This document shows positions 32,459 through 41,059 of a stretch of DNA of 42,157 nt, in pieces. Within the stretch, counting starts at the first letter, position 1. Every line of letters starts with the position of its first letter. The notes beneath the pieces were generated by a model. The model was not told the origin of the DNA, searched no databases, and worked only from the letters and a program-made list of their open reading frames with translations. This DNA comes from CAYRKT01 sp964425005 (lineage in GTDB: Bacteria; Synergistota; Synergistia; CAYRKT01). The position numbers and the translations under genes are program-made. The stretch spans positions 1 to 42,157 of the forward strand of contig CAYRKT010000006.1 in the NCBI GenBank assembly GCA_964425005.1. The letters are read 5' to 3'.

Positions 32459-33541
32459 GTGCGGTTGGTGTTCTTGAGCGTCAAAGTCCTCCTTGACAGG
32501 GCGGTGGAGCTAGGGGCCAGCGACCTGCACCTGTGCCACGGCGATAGGCCCCTGTTCAGGGTCCGGGGAGAGCTGAGCAGGGACGAGACCTTCGACAGGC
32601 TGTCGCCGGAGGACACCCGCGCCATGCTCTACGAGATCATGTCGCCGGAACAGCAGGTCTCGTTCGAGGCCAACTGGGAGATGGACTTCTCCTTCACCCA
32701 CGTCGACCCCCGAGGCGTGTCCCACAGGTGCAGGGTGAACGTCTACATGGACAGAGGCGGTGTATCGGCCGCCATCAGGGTTTTGCCCTCCAGCATAAGG
32801 GGCATAGAGGAGCTGGGGCTACCCTCCAAGCTCAAGGAGGTGGCCATGAGGCACAGCGGCCTCTTCTTGGTCACCGGTCCGACCGGAAGCGGAAAGTCCA
32901 CCACCCTGGCGGCCATGGTGGAGCACGTCAACAGGAACAGGGCCTGCCACATAGTGACCATCGAGGACCCGATAGAGTATCTCTTCTCCTCGAAGAAGTC
33001 CGTGATAAACCAGAGGGAGGTGGGCAGCGACACCAGGTCCTTCGCGGAGGCCCTGAGGAGGGTCTTGAGGCAGGACCCGGACGTGATAATGGTGGGCGAG
33101 ATGAGGGACCTGGAGACCATAGCTGCCGCCATCACGGCGGCGGAGACGGGACATCTGGTCCTGGCTACCCTCCACACCCCCGATGCGCCTCAGAGCGTGG
33201 ATCGCGTGGTGGACGTGTTTCCCCCTAGCCAGCAGCAGCAGATCAAGGTCCAGCTCTCCAACGTCCTGCTTGGGGTCTGCGCCCAAAGGCTGGTCCCCTC
33301 TGCCGACGGCAGGGATAGGGTGTTGGTCACGGAGCTGATGATAGGGACTCCGGCCGTCAGGAACCTGATAAGGGAGGGGAAGACCTATCAGCTCTACAAC
33401 GTGATACAGACCGGACAGGAGCAGGGCATGCACACCATGGACCAATGTCTGGCCAGGCTCCTCCAGGAGGGGAGGATCTCGCTGGAGGTGGCGAGATCCA
33501 TGGCCAGAGACCCCGACAGGTTCTACAGGGGCATCCTCTAG
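32459..33541 (+). CDS. pilT: Type IV pilus retraction ATPase PilT
   Basis: A 360-residue hexameric ATPase that drives pilus retraction. Motifs: GASDLHLCHGDRPLFRVRG, Walker A TGPTGSGKSTTLAAM, IEDPIEYLF, RQDPDVIMVGEMRDLETI, LATLHTPDAPQSVDRVVDVFP and the C-terminal VRNLIREGKTYQLYNVIQTG that replaces the AIRNLIREGK helix of PilT. GTG 32459 is the longest start; TTG 32465 or GTG 32468 fit the SD TGAGGGGG better. Between pilB and pilC. Confidence 0.95.
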   Translation: MRLVFLSVKVLLDRAVELGASDLHLCHGDRPLFRVRGELSRDETFDRLSPEDTRAMLYEIMSPEQQVSFEANWEMDFSFTHVDPRGVSHRCRVNVYMDRGGVSAAIRVLPSSIRGIEELGLPSKLKEVAMRHSGLFLVTGPTGSGKSTTLAAMVEHVNRNRACHIVTIEDPIEYLFSSKKSVINQREVGSDTRSFAEALRRVLRQDPDVIMVGEMRDLETIAAAITAAETGHLVLATLHTPDAPQSVDRVVDVFPPSQQQQIKVQLSNVLLGVCAQRLVPSADGRDRVLVTELMIGTPAVRNLIREGKTYQLYNVIQTGQEQGMHTMDQCLARLLQEGRISLEVARSMARDPDRFYRGIL

Positions 33542-33557
33542 CCCGGAGGGTTAGAAG

Positions 33558-34772
33558 GTGGGTTTTTACAGCTACAGGGCCAGGAGATACAGGGGGGGAG
33601 AGCTCGAAAGCGGCGTGCTGGAGGCTAAAAGCCTGGACGAGGCCCTCTCTAAGCTCAGGGAGAAGGGGCTGCTACCCATCTCCCTCGAGGAGGCCTCGGA
33701 GAGGTCGGACGGGGTCGGCTCCATCCTGGAGCTTCTGGGTAGGGTCAAGGGGTCCGACCTGATGCTCTTCTTCAAGCACATGGCCGCTATGCTCAAGGCC
33801 GGCGTCTCCCTGGCGGAGGCCCTCTCCGTCGCAGCTGCGAGCTCCTCGAGCGGCGTCCTCTCTAAGAAGATAAGGGCGATGAAGGGGGACGTGGAGAGGG
33901 GCATATCCCTCTCGGGCAGCATGGAGAGGTCGGGGCTCTTCCCGGACGTGGTGCTCTACACCGTGAGGGCCGGGGAGAGCAGCGGCACCCTGGACAGGTC
34001 GTTCGAGCGAATAGCCGCATTCCTCGAGGCCCAGGAGGCCCTGAAGAAGAAGGTAGCCTCAGCCATCACCTACCCCGTAGTGGTCGTGGCCTTCTCCGTG
34101 GTGGTTCTGGCGGTCATGTCGGTCTTCGTGGTCCCGAGGTTCGAGGCCGTGTTCGCGGGTCTGGGCGTCAAGGTTCCCTTCGTGACCAGGCTGGTCTTCG
34201 ACTTCAACCGCTTCCTTCGGGAGAGATGGTTCCTGGTGGTGGGCTTCCTCCTCTCGGCGGTCCTGGCCCTGCTCTTCTTCGTGAGGTCTTCCTCCCTCAA
34301 GGAGGTCAGGGACTCCGTGAAGTTCAAGGTCCCCGTCCTCGGAGACCTCCTCTACAGGACGGCCATGATAAGGACCTTCAGGACCCTGTCCACCCTGCTG
34401 GAGGCGGGGCTCAGCCTCCTGGAGGCGCTCGAGCTGGCGGGCAAGGTCTCGGGTAGCTCCAGGGTGGAGGAGGCGATGGAGCGCATAGCCAGCAGGGTGA
34501 AGGGCGGCATGTCCCTGGGCTTTTCTATGGGCGAGGAGGGGATCTTCCCACTGCTAGTGGTCCAGATGGTCAAGGTGGGGGAGGAGACGGGCGACATAGG
34601 GAGGGCCCTGGAGAACGTCTTGGGCTGGTACGAGCTGGAGCTGGAGGAGAAGACGAAGACCCTCGCCTCGGCCCTCGAACCCCTGCTGATAGTCCTGGTG
34701 GGCGGAATGGTGGCCATCATCGCCTTCTCCATATTCGTTCCCATAATGAGCGCCATCCAGAGCCTCATATGA
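33558..34772 (+). CDS. pilC: Type IV pilus inner-membrane platform protein PilC/GspF
   Basis: A 404-residue platform protein linking the pilus ATPases to the assembling fibre. Two GspF repeats are seen: the first around FFKHMAAMLKAGVSLAEALS to VLYTVRAGESSGTLDRSFERIAAFLE (about 70-175), the second around IRTFRTLSTLLEAGLSLLEALELAG to VQMVKVGEETGDIGRALENVLGWYE (about 275-375). Each is followed by strong membrane helices (about 178-200, 223-245 and 378-400). GTG start, CGGAGGG SD. The next gene starts 13 bases after its stop. Confidence 0.95.
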   Translation: MGFYSYRARRYRGGELESGVLEAKSLDEALSKLREKGLLPISLEEASERSDGVGSILELLGRVKGSDLMLFFKHMAAMLKAGVSLAEALSVAAASSSSGVLSKKIRAMKGDVERGISLSGSMERSGLFPDVVLYTVRAGESSGTLDRSFERIAAFLEAQEALKKKVASAITYPVVVVAFSVVVLAVMSVFVVPRFEAVFAGLGVKVPFVTRLVFDFNRFLRERWFLVVGFLLSAVLALLFFVRSSSLKEVRDSVKFKVPVLGDLLYRTAMIRTFRTLSTLLEAGLSLLEALELAGKVSGSSRVEEAMERIASRVKGGMSLGFSMGEEGIFPLLVVQMVKVGEETGDIGRALENVLGWYELELEEKTKTLASALEPLLIVLVGGMVAIIAFSIFVPIMSAIQSLI

Positions 34773-34785
34773 GGGGGGTGGGAGC

Positions 34786-35859
34786 TTGAGGTTCCTCAAC
34801 AGGTCCAGGGAGCTGGGATACTTCCACAGGCTCATGGAGGTGGAGCCCAACTCCATCGTCTTCTGCGTGGGGCCTAGGTCCTGCGGCAAGAGCACCCTGA
34901 TAAGGCGCGTGGTGGAGGAGAAGGCCAAGGAGGCAGGGTTCGACAGGCGCTACGCCGTCTACTGGTTCGACTTTCGGGGGCTATGCGCCACCAGCACCTC
35001 CAACCCTATCTCCGTCTTCTTCGAGAGGGGAAGGGGCAGAAGAAGGGAGGGTGGGTCCAGGGATCTTCCCCTCTTTCGCGTCGAAGGCGGGGTGTTCGAG
35101 GGCTTCGTGGTGGATCCCCGGGTCCTCGAGAGGCTGCAGGAGGGGGATCTCAACCCCTTTCGCTTCCTCCTGGAGAAGCTTCGCTACAACGTCAGGAGGG
35201 GGAGGGTCAACCTGGTGGTGCTGGACGAGATCCAGATGCTCCAGAACGCCTACCTCTCGAGGGGCTCACCTCTCAGGCAGTTCGTGGAGGAGCTTTTGAA
35301 CCTGCTGGTGCTCATGACCAAGGTGGAGCACATAGCCCACTGCTGGGTGGTGAGCAACAACGCCCTCTTCGTGGAGGACCTCTTCATGGAGCTGCACATG
35401 GACAGATGTTTCAACTACTACCTGCTGGACCACCTGGAGAAGGGGGAAGCGCTCCGTCTGCTGTCGGAGCTGGGGTTTGAGAACAGGGAGTGCATGATGA
35501 TATGGGACGTGGTGGGCGGAGACCTATGGGCCTGGAACGAAGTGCTCTCCGGCGTCCAGGTGGGACTACCTCTGCCCACGGTGCTCTCGGACCTCCAGAA
35601 GGGCGCCCTGGGGGTGCTGAGGAGGAAGATGCTCTCCCTGAAGGTGGAGGACCCCAAGCTCTACGACAAGGTGAGGGCGATACTCCAGGGTTTCGTCTTC
35701 GTGGACAGGGCTCCCCTGGAGGCGCCCTTCATGGAGTGGGGAGGGGTGAGGTGGCTGGTGGAGAACGACGTCCTGTTCTACAATCCTGTGGAGGGGGTGG
35801 TCTCCTTCCATTCCCCCCTCACCCTGTCGGCGGCCAGGAACCTGGTGGCGCCCAGCTAG
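34786..35859 (+). CDS. Archaeal-type (MNS clade STAND) ATPase
   Basis: A 357-residue P-loop ATPase. It opens with FLNRSRELGYFHRL, then Walker A CVGPRSCGKSTLIRR (about 27-41), and Walker B NLVVLDEIQML (about 142-152), followed by CWVVSNNALFVEDLFM (sensor-like) and a winged-helix-like C-terminal half. This pattern is that of the archaeal ATPase family (Pfam ATPase_2), common in hyperthermophiles; cellular role unknown. TTG start, SD GAGGGGGGTGGG. It lies inside the pil gene run, 13 bases after pilC, so it may serve the pilus machine, or be a transferred gene that landed there. GC and codon use look like the neighbours. Confidence 0.8.
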   Translation: MRFLNRSRELGYFHRLMEVEPNSIVFCVGPRSCGKSTLIRRVVEEKAKEAGFDRRYAVYWFDFRGLCATSTSNPISVFFERGRGRRREGGSRDLPLFRVEGGVFEGFVVDPRVLERLQEGDLNPFRFLLEKLRYNVRRGRVNLVVLDEIQMLQNAYLSRGSPLRQFVEELLNLLVLMTKVEHIAHCWVVSNNALFVEDLFMELHMDRCFNYYLLDHLEKGEALRLLSELGFENRECMMIWDVVGGDLWAWNEVLSGVQVGLPLPTVLSDLQKGALGVLRRKMLSLKVEDPKLYDKVRAILQGFVFVDRAPLEAPFMEWGGVRWLVENDVLFYNPVEGVVSFHSPLTLSAARNLVAPS

Positions 35860-35877
35860 AAAGGAGGGAGAAGGACT

Positions 35878-36426
35878 GTGGGCAGACTTAGGCTTATCGC
35901 GCTGGCCCTTGCGCTCTCGCTTTGGGGTCTTCCCGTCGCCTGGGGTGAGGAGAACCCGAACCTCACGGTTCAGAAGAAGATGGAGATAGTGGAGCTCCAG
36001 AACAGGTTGCCCCTTCTGGTCCTGAAGGCCATATGGGTCGACAGGATAGAGGGCTACGGCTTCTACGAGGAGAGGGCCAGGGGCAACCGCTTCTCCCCTG
36101 GGGACAGGGGGCTTCTGTACATAGAACCCCTGAACTTCGCCCAGGTGAAGGAGCAGGACGGCAGGTACAGGGTCTCTTTGTCCGTCTCGGCGAGGGTCAA
36201 GGACAAGAAGGGGGTGGTCCTCTCCGAGTCCTCCTCCAGCGGCGACGTGGAGACCAAGGAGCTCAGGGTCAGAAACCCCATACTGGACCTGTACGTGGGC
36301 TTGAACGTGGACTTCTCCAACTGGCCGCCTGGGGAGTACGTCCTGGAGGTAACGCTTCGGGACAAGATAAAGAACCAGGTCTCGAGCTACGAGGTGCCGG
36401 TGGAGGTCGTCGAAAAGAAGAGCTGA
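35878..36426 (+). CDS. Secreted protein of unknown function
   Basis: A 182-residue protein with a signal peptide (about 1-23, cleavage likely after AWG). The mature part is rich in alternating polar/hydrophobic strands and ends NWPPGEYVLEVTLRDKIKNQVSSYEVPVEVVEKK, resembling an immunoglobulin-like beta sandwich of the kind seen in periplasmic or outer-surface proteins. No cysteine is left after cleavage and no lipobox is seen. No named family recognised. GTG start with a strong AAAGGAGGGAG SD. It lies between the archaeal-type ATPase and prfB and is likely co-transcribed with the pil genes. Confidence 0.7.
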   Translation: MGRLRLIALALALSLWGLPVAWGEENPNLTVQKKMEIVELQNRLPLLVLKAIWVDRIEGYGFYEERARGNRFSPGDRGLLYIEPLNFAQVKEQDGRYRVSLSVSARVKDKKGVVLSESSSSGDVETKELRVRNPILDLYVGLNVDFSNWPPGEYVLEVTLRDKIKNQVSSYEVPVEVVEKKS

Positions 36427-36438
36427 GGAGTGATCGCG

Positions 36439-37537
36439 ATGGTGCTCGACCAAGAGGTCTTGGGGGAAGTGCGCTCCCTCCACAGGGAGCTGCACGACAG
36501 CTTTTGACCTGGCGGCTATAGAGGGCGAGATATCCGGCATAAACGAGGTCTTATCCTCTCCGGACTTCTGGGAGAGGGAGGACGCCGCGAGGTGGCTCCA
36601 GCGCCTCTCGCACCTGGACAGGTTAAGGGAGAGGCTTTCGAAGCTCGAGGAGATCTACCAGGAGATAGAGGCCATAGCCGAGGTGCTCTCCGAGGAGCCC
36701 GACCTGGAACTGCAGCAGGAGCTGGCGGCTCACGCGGCCAGCTTCCTGCAGCTGGGGAGAGACCTGCTCCTGGAGCGGCTCCTCAGGGGTGAGTTCGACA
36801 GGAACGGGGCGATACTCTCCGTTCACCCGGGCGCCGGAGGGGTGGACTCACAGGATTGGGCCGAGATGCTCCTTCGCATGTATCTGAGGTGGGCCCAGAG
36901 GAAGGGCTACTCCGCTAAGGTGACCGAGTACCTGGAGGGGACGGAGGCGGGGATAAGGAGCGCCACGCTGTTGATCGAGGGGGAGAACGCCTACGGCTAC
37001 CTCAAGGCCGAGAGGGGCGTCCACAGGTTGATAAGGATATCCCCGTTCGACGCGGCCCGCAGGAGGCACACCTCCTTCGCCTCGGTGGACGTAACTCCCC
37101 TGGTGGAGGACGACGTGGAGGTGGAGATAAGGGAGGAGGACCTGAAGGTGGAGACCTTCAGGGCCAGCGGCGCTGGAGGACAGTACGTGAACATGACCGA
37201 CTCGGCGGTGAGGATCACCCACATCCCCACGGGCATAGTGGTCTCTTGCCAGAACGAGAGGTCCCAGCACATGAACAGGCAGATGGCCCTGAAGATCCTC
37301 AAGGCCAAGCTGTACGAGCGGATGCTGGAGGAGAGGAGGAAGAAGCTCGCTGAGCTCGAGGGGGAGAAGAGGGAGATAGCCTGGGGAAACCAGATAAGGA
37401 CCTACGTCCTGCACCCCTACATGAACGTCAAGGACCACAGGACCGGGGTCGAGACCTCCAGCGTCGAGGAGGTCCTGGACGGGGACATAGATGCCTTCAT
37501 AATGGCCTACTTGAAGCAGACCGCCTCTGGGGTTTGA
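36439..37537 (+). CDS. prfB: Peptide chain release factor 2 (needs +1 programmed frameshift)
   Basis: RF2 ends translation at UGA and UAA. The frame from ATG 36439 runs 22 codons to UGA at 36505-36507; shifting +1 at UUU gives one continuous RF2 of 365 residues, the family's usual length. Motifs: tripeptide anticodon SPF in RISPFDAARRRH, GGQ in SGAGGQYVNMTDSAVRITHIPTG (the more usual sequence is GGQHVN), and SQNERSQ-like CQNERSQHMNR. SD GAGGAGTG precedes the ATG and overlaps the upstream stop. Reading only from an internal ATG at 36683 would wrongly lose the first 80 residues. The stop overlaps the frame of the next gene. Confidence 0.95.
36502..36508 (+). other. Programmed +1 ribosomal frameshift site in prfB
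   Basis: The heptamer is UUU UGA C. The Phe tRNA on UUU can slip one base to a second UUU (36503-36505), then GAC is read. The canonical RF2 site is CUU UGA C with an SD-like AGGGGG three bases upstream. Here the first base is U, and the nearest purine-rich stretch (AGGGAG, 36484-36489) is 12 bases away. Autoregulation by RF2 level is known for the family. Confidence 0.9.
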
Positions 37538-37590
37538 TCCAGCTAAAGTCGGTAGCCCTGACAGTCCTATGGGGAGAGGGGAAATGGCTG

Positions 37591-39477
37591 ATGGGTGAGT
37601 TCTCGGTGCGGCGTTGGGCCTTGGCCGTGCAGGTGATGCTCTTGGTTTTGGCCGTTTGCGTTTGCCCGTCGGCCTCCCAGCCGACGGGGTTGCAGATGAT
37701 GTGGCTCTCGGAGGTCAAGCCGGGCCAAAGCGGCAGGTTGCTCACCGTGGTCAAGGGTAGGGACATCTCCTCCATACCTGTGAGGGTGCTCAGCGTCATA
37801 GACCTGGTGGGAAAGCCTGGCAGCCTGATCCTCGTGAAGATAACGGATCCCTCCTTCGTGGCCAGAGAGGGGGGAGTCGCTGCTGGGATGAGCGGAAGTC
37901 CCCTCCTGATAGGGGGGAGGATAGCGGGCGCTCTGGGCTACGGATGGGAGATGGCCGACCCTAGCCTGGGGCTGATAACCCCCATCGACGAGCTGGTGCA
38001 GGTCCTAAACGGCCTCGTCTACCCCTCTCCTCCCCCTGGAGGCGGACCAAATCCTCCCCCAGAGCCGATCCCCATCCTGTCCCCCTCGTCCGTCTCTGGC
38101 TTGAGAGGTCCGTGGGCCTTCGACCCCAGGGGCTTTAAGCCCTTAAGGGGGCTTCTCTCCTTCTCGGGCTTGAGCGACAGGTCCGGGAGGGAGATAGCCT
38201 CCAGGCTGGGGTTCGACCCCGCGGAGGTCCTGAGGGTGGCGGGCGGCTCCAGATCGCTTCCGGTGCTGGAGAGGGCTAGCTTGTCCCCTGGCTCTGCGGT
38301 GGGAGTCCAGCTCTGCTGGGGCGACGTGAGCCTGGGTGCCACGGGCACCCTCTCCTACGTGGAGGGGGATGGGAGGTTCTTGGCGTTCGCGCACCCCTTC
38401 CTGAACAGGGGGGAGGTCTCCTATCCCCTGACCGAGTCTTTCGTGCACGCCACGGTTCCCAGCGTGAGGAGGCCCTTCAAGGTGGGGACACCGCTTCACA
38501 TGGTGGGCGAGACCACCCTGGACAGGCCTGAGGCCATAGGGGGCTTCTTGGGGAGGTTCCCCAGGGCGTTGTCCGTCAAGATGGAGCTGGAGGACGAGGA
38601 CAGGGGGGTGAGCTCCGTCAAGCGCTTCCAGGTGGTCTCCGATCCTTTCCTCGCCAGGGTGATACTGCCCAGAGCCCTGATGGGCCTCATGGACGACACC
38701 TGGGGGAGGCTGGGCGAGGGCACGGCCTTCGTGGAGGTGCGCGTGGAGGGCCTCGGGATGGACAAGGCCTTCGAGAGGCAAAACGCCCTCTTCTCGGAGT
38801 CGGACATATCGAAGGAGGTGGCCATGGACCTAGGGGAGGTGCTGGACGTGCTCCTCTTCAACAGGTTCAGGGAGATCTTCCCGGCAGGACTGGACCTGAG
38901 GGTCAGGGTTTCGAAGAGGCCGCTCATAGGCTACATAGAGGACGCGCAGGTGGAGGACAGGGTCTATCGTCCAGGCGAGAGGGTGGAGATAAGGGTCCCC
39001 CTCAGGGCCTACAGGGGCGAGGTGGAGGAGGTCAGCCTGACCCTCGAGCTCCCGAAGGACCTGGAGGCCGGTAGGTACACCCTCATGGTGAGAGGTGGGG
39101 GTATGGAGAGCCTGTACGGCCAGGAGGAGGTCCCAACCTTCAAGAGCTTGGAGGAGATGTGGGAGTACCTCTCGAAGAAGGAGAGCAACAACCAGGTGGT
39201 GGTCGAGATATTGAAGGACTGGTCGGAGGGGGCCGCCGTCGAGGGGGAGATGGCGGAGGACGAAGGCTCGGAGAGGGAAAGTCTCTTCGCAGGGGCCAGG
39301 ATGAGATCGGGACAGCCCAGGCCCAGCGCTGACGTAGCCCGAGGTAGGGCGAAGGAGCATGGGGAGAAGGGAAAGGGAGCGCCCTCCAAGGGGACTTCGG
39401 TCAAGGCCAGCGCCTCCACGTACACCGATCTGTTCGTGGACGGCAGGGTGACCAAGACCATCTCGGTGGAGCGTTAG
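37591..39477 (+). CDS. SpoIVB-like (S55) peptidase-domain protein, secreted
   Basis: A 628-residue exported protein. From ATG 37591 there is a signal peptide (about 1-29). The S55-like core has the serine motif AAGMSGSPLLIGGRIAGALGYG (Ser101), a proline-rich spacer (about 143-160) and later GDGRFLAFAHPFLNRGEV with His268, the equivalent of the SpoIVB catalytic His. Beyond about 290 come beta-rich domains and a charged, Lys/Gly/Ser-rich tail. This Ser-before-His order is opposite to sporulation SpoIVB. A longer TTG start at 37534 overlaps the prfB stop (TTGA), but would place 19 residues before the signal peptide. It lies just upstream of mlaEFD, so a cell-envelope role is plausible. Confidence 0.82.
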   Translation: MGEFSVRRWALAVQVMLLVLAVCVCPSASQPTGLQMMWLSEVKPGQSGRLLTVVKGRDISSIPVRVLSVIDLVGKPGSLILVKITDPSFVAREGGVAAGMSGSPLLIGGRIAGALGYGWEMADPSLGLITPIDELVQVLNGLVYPSPPPGGGPNPPPEPIPILSPSSVSGLRGPWAFDPRGFKPLRGLLSFSGLSDRSGREIASRLGFDPAEVLRVAGGSRSLPVLERASLSPGSAVGVQLCWGDVSLGATGTLSYVEGDGRFLAFAHPFLNRGEVSYPLTESFVHATVPSVRRPFKVGTPLHMVGETTLDRPEAIGGFLGRFPRALSVKMELEDEDRGVSSVKRFQVVSDPFLARVILPRALMGLMDDTWGRLGEGTAFVEVRVEGLGMDKAFERQNALFSESDISKEVAMDLGEVLDVLLFNRFREIFPAGLDLRVRVSKRPLIGYIEDAQVEDRVYRPGERVEIRVPLRAYRGEVEEVSLTLELPKDLEAGRYTLMVRGGGMESLYGQEEVPTFKSLEEMWEYLSKKESNNQVVVEILKDWSEGAAVEGEMAEDEGSERESLFAGARMRSGQPRPSADVARGRAKEHGEKGKGAPSKGTSVKASASTYTDLFVDGRVTKTISVER

Positions 39478-39487
39478 GGGATGGGAG

Positions 39488-40267
39488 ATGGTCTTCGGAG
39501 CCCTCGACCGCGTGTTGGGGCCAGCGATGGCCTTGGTCTCCTCGATGGGTTCCTTCCTCCTGTTCGGCGCCTCCGCCCTGAGGAGGCTCATCGGCCCTCG
39601 CTTTTGGAGGCTTCAGGACGTGCTCTCGGCGGTGGAGGAGGTGGGGTCGAACTCCCTGTTCGTGGTGACCATCACCAGCCTCTTCACGGGCATGGTGCTG
39701 GCCGTCCAGACCATAGACCAGTTCCTCAGGTTCGGGGCCTCCGAGTACATAGGGGGAGTGATAGCCCTGTCCATGATCCGAGAGATGGGGCCTGTGCTCA
39801 CCGCGGTGGTGGTGATAGGGAGGGTAGGCTCGGCGATGGCCGCGGAGGTCGCCTCGATGAAGGTCTCCGAACAGATAGACGCCGTGGAGGGCTTCGGGGT
39901 GGATCCCATCTCTTACATCGTGGTGCCCAGGTTGCTCGCCAGCCTCGTCGCCATGCCCGCTTTGGTGCTCTACGCGGACGCGGTCGGGATGCTGGGAGGA
40001 CTCCTCTTCAGCCTGGCCAGGGGCGTGAGCTTCTACATATACCACCGCTCGGTGGAGCTCTTCGTGGAGCCGCTGGACGTCCTGGGTAGCATCCTCAAGG
40101 CCCTGGTCTTCGGCCTGTTGATGACCGTGATATCCTGCGAGAGGGGCTTCAGGACCGAGGGCGGTGCCAGGGGGGTGGGGAGGTCCACCACCAGCGCGGT
40201 GGTGTGGAGCAACATGGCCGTCTTGGCTTTCAACTATCTGATATCGCTGCTCCTCTTCGGGAGGTGA
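39488..40267 (+). CDS. mlaE: MlaE-family ABC transporter permease
   Basis: A 259-residue membrane permease of the Mla/YrbE group, part of phospholipid transport between the inner and outer membranes. Conserved stretches: SLFVVTITSLFTGMVLAVQTIDQF, REMGPVLTAVVVIGRVGSAMAAEVASMKVSEQIDAVEGFGVDPISYIVVPR split over several helices, and GLLMTVISCERGF with GVGRSTTSAVV near the end. ATG 39488 with AGGGGATGGGAG. It is followed 9 bases later by the ATPase. Presence of this system indicates an outer membrane. Confidence 0.94.
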   Translation: MVFGALDRVLGPAMALVSSMGSFLLFGASALRRLIGPRFWRLQDVLSAVEEVGSNSLFVVTITSLFTGMVLAVQTIDQFLRFGASEYIGGVIALSMIREMGPVLTAVVVIGRVGSAMAAEVASMKVSEQIDAVEGFGVDPISYIVVPRLLASLVAMPALVLYADAVGMLGGLLFSLARGVSFYIYHRSVELFVEPLDVLGSILKALVFGLLMTVISCERGFRTEGGARGVGRSTTSAVVWSNMAVLAFNYLISLLLFGR

Positions 40268-40276
40268 GGCCTTCCC

Positions 40277-41059
40277 TTGCCCCCCCTCGCTGTGATCGGG
40301 AGGTCCCTGACCAAGCGCTTCGAGGACAAGGTGGCCCTCAGGGGCGTCTCCATCGAGGTGGAGGAGGGGGGGATCTCCTTCGTCATAGGTCCCTCGGGCT
40401 GCGGCAAGACCACCCTCCTCAAGGTCCTGTCGGGCTTTCTGCGGCCCGACGAGGGTGAAGTGGAGGTATTGGGTTTCAGGTTGTTTCGCGGCGAGGGAGC
40501 GGAGACCTCGCTGGCCGAGGCGAGGAGGCAGATGGGCATAGTTTTCCAGGCCAACGCCCTCTTCGACTCCATGAACGTCCTGGACAACGTGCTTTTCCCC
40601 CTGAGGTACGGCTTCTCGGTTGAGATGACCCGCTCCGAGGAGGTGGACCTCGCTGTCGAGATGTTGAGGAACGTGGAGCTGGGTCCGGAGGTGCTCTTCA
40701 AGTATCCCTCGGAGCTTTCAGGGGGCATGCGCAAGAGGGTAGCCATAGCCAGGGCCCTCATACGTCGCCCCAGGTTGATCCTCTACGACGAACCCACCAC
40801 GGGCCTGGACCCCATCACCTCCTCGGCCATAGGGGAGCTCATAGCCAGCTTGAGCGAGAGGTTTAAGACGACCTCCGTCGTGGTGAGCCATGATATCATG
40901 TTGGTGAAGAGGGTGGCGAAGCGGGTGATGCTCCTGATGGCTGGCTCCAAGGTCTGGGAGGGCAGCAAGGAGGAGCTCCTCGGCTCGGAGGACCCCTACG
41001 TGGTGGCCTTCTTGAGCGGCAGGAGGGATCTCCTGCCGGAGGGAGGTGTGCTGGATTGA
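40277..41059 (+). CDS. mlaF: MlaF-family ABC transporter ATPase
   Basis: A 260-residue ABC ATPase that energises the Mla transporter. Walker A GPSGCGKTTLLKVLSG, Q loop QMGIVFQANALFDSMNVLDNV, ABC signature LSGGMRKRVAIARAL, Walker B LILYDEPTTGLDP, and the switch His in VVVSHDIMLVKRV are all intact. TTG 40277 follows GGAGGTGAGG with a 7-base spacing. The stop overlaps the TTG start of mlaD (TTGA). Confidence 0.95.
   Translation: MPPLAVIGRSLTKRFEDKVALRGVSIEVEEGGISFVIGPSGCGKTTLLKVLSGFLRPDEGEVEVLGFRLFRGEGAETSLAEARRQMGIVFQANALFDSMNVLDNVLFPLRYGFSVEMTRSEEVDLAVEMLRNVELGPEVLFKYPSELSGGMRKRVAIARALIRRPRLILYDEPTTGLDPITSSAIGELIASLSERFKTTSVVVSHDIMLVKRVAKRVMLLMAGSKVWEGSKEELLGSEDPYVVAFLSGRRDLLPEGGVLD

Noticed and set aside
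36439..36507. A broken prfB (pseudogene) with an early in-frame UGA
   Set aside because: The UGA sits in a UUU-UGA-C slip context at the conserved RF2 position and the +1 frame is intact to the end, so it is programmed recoding.
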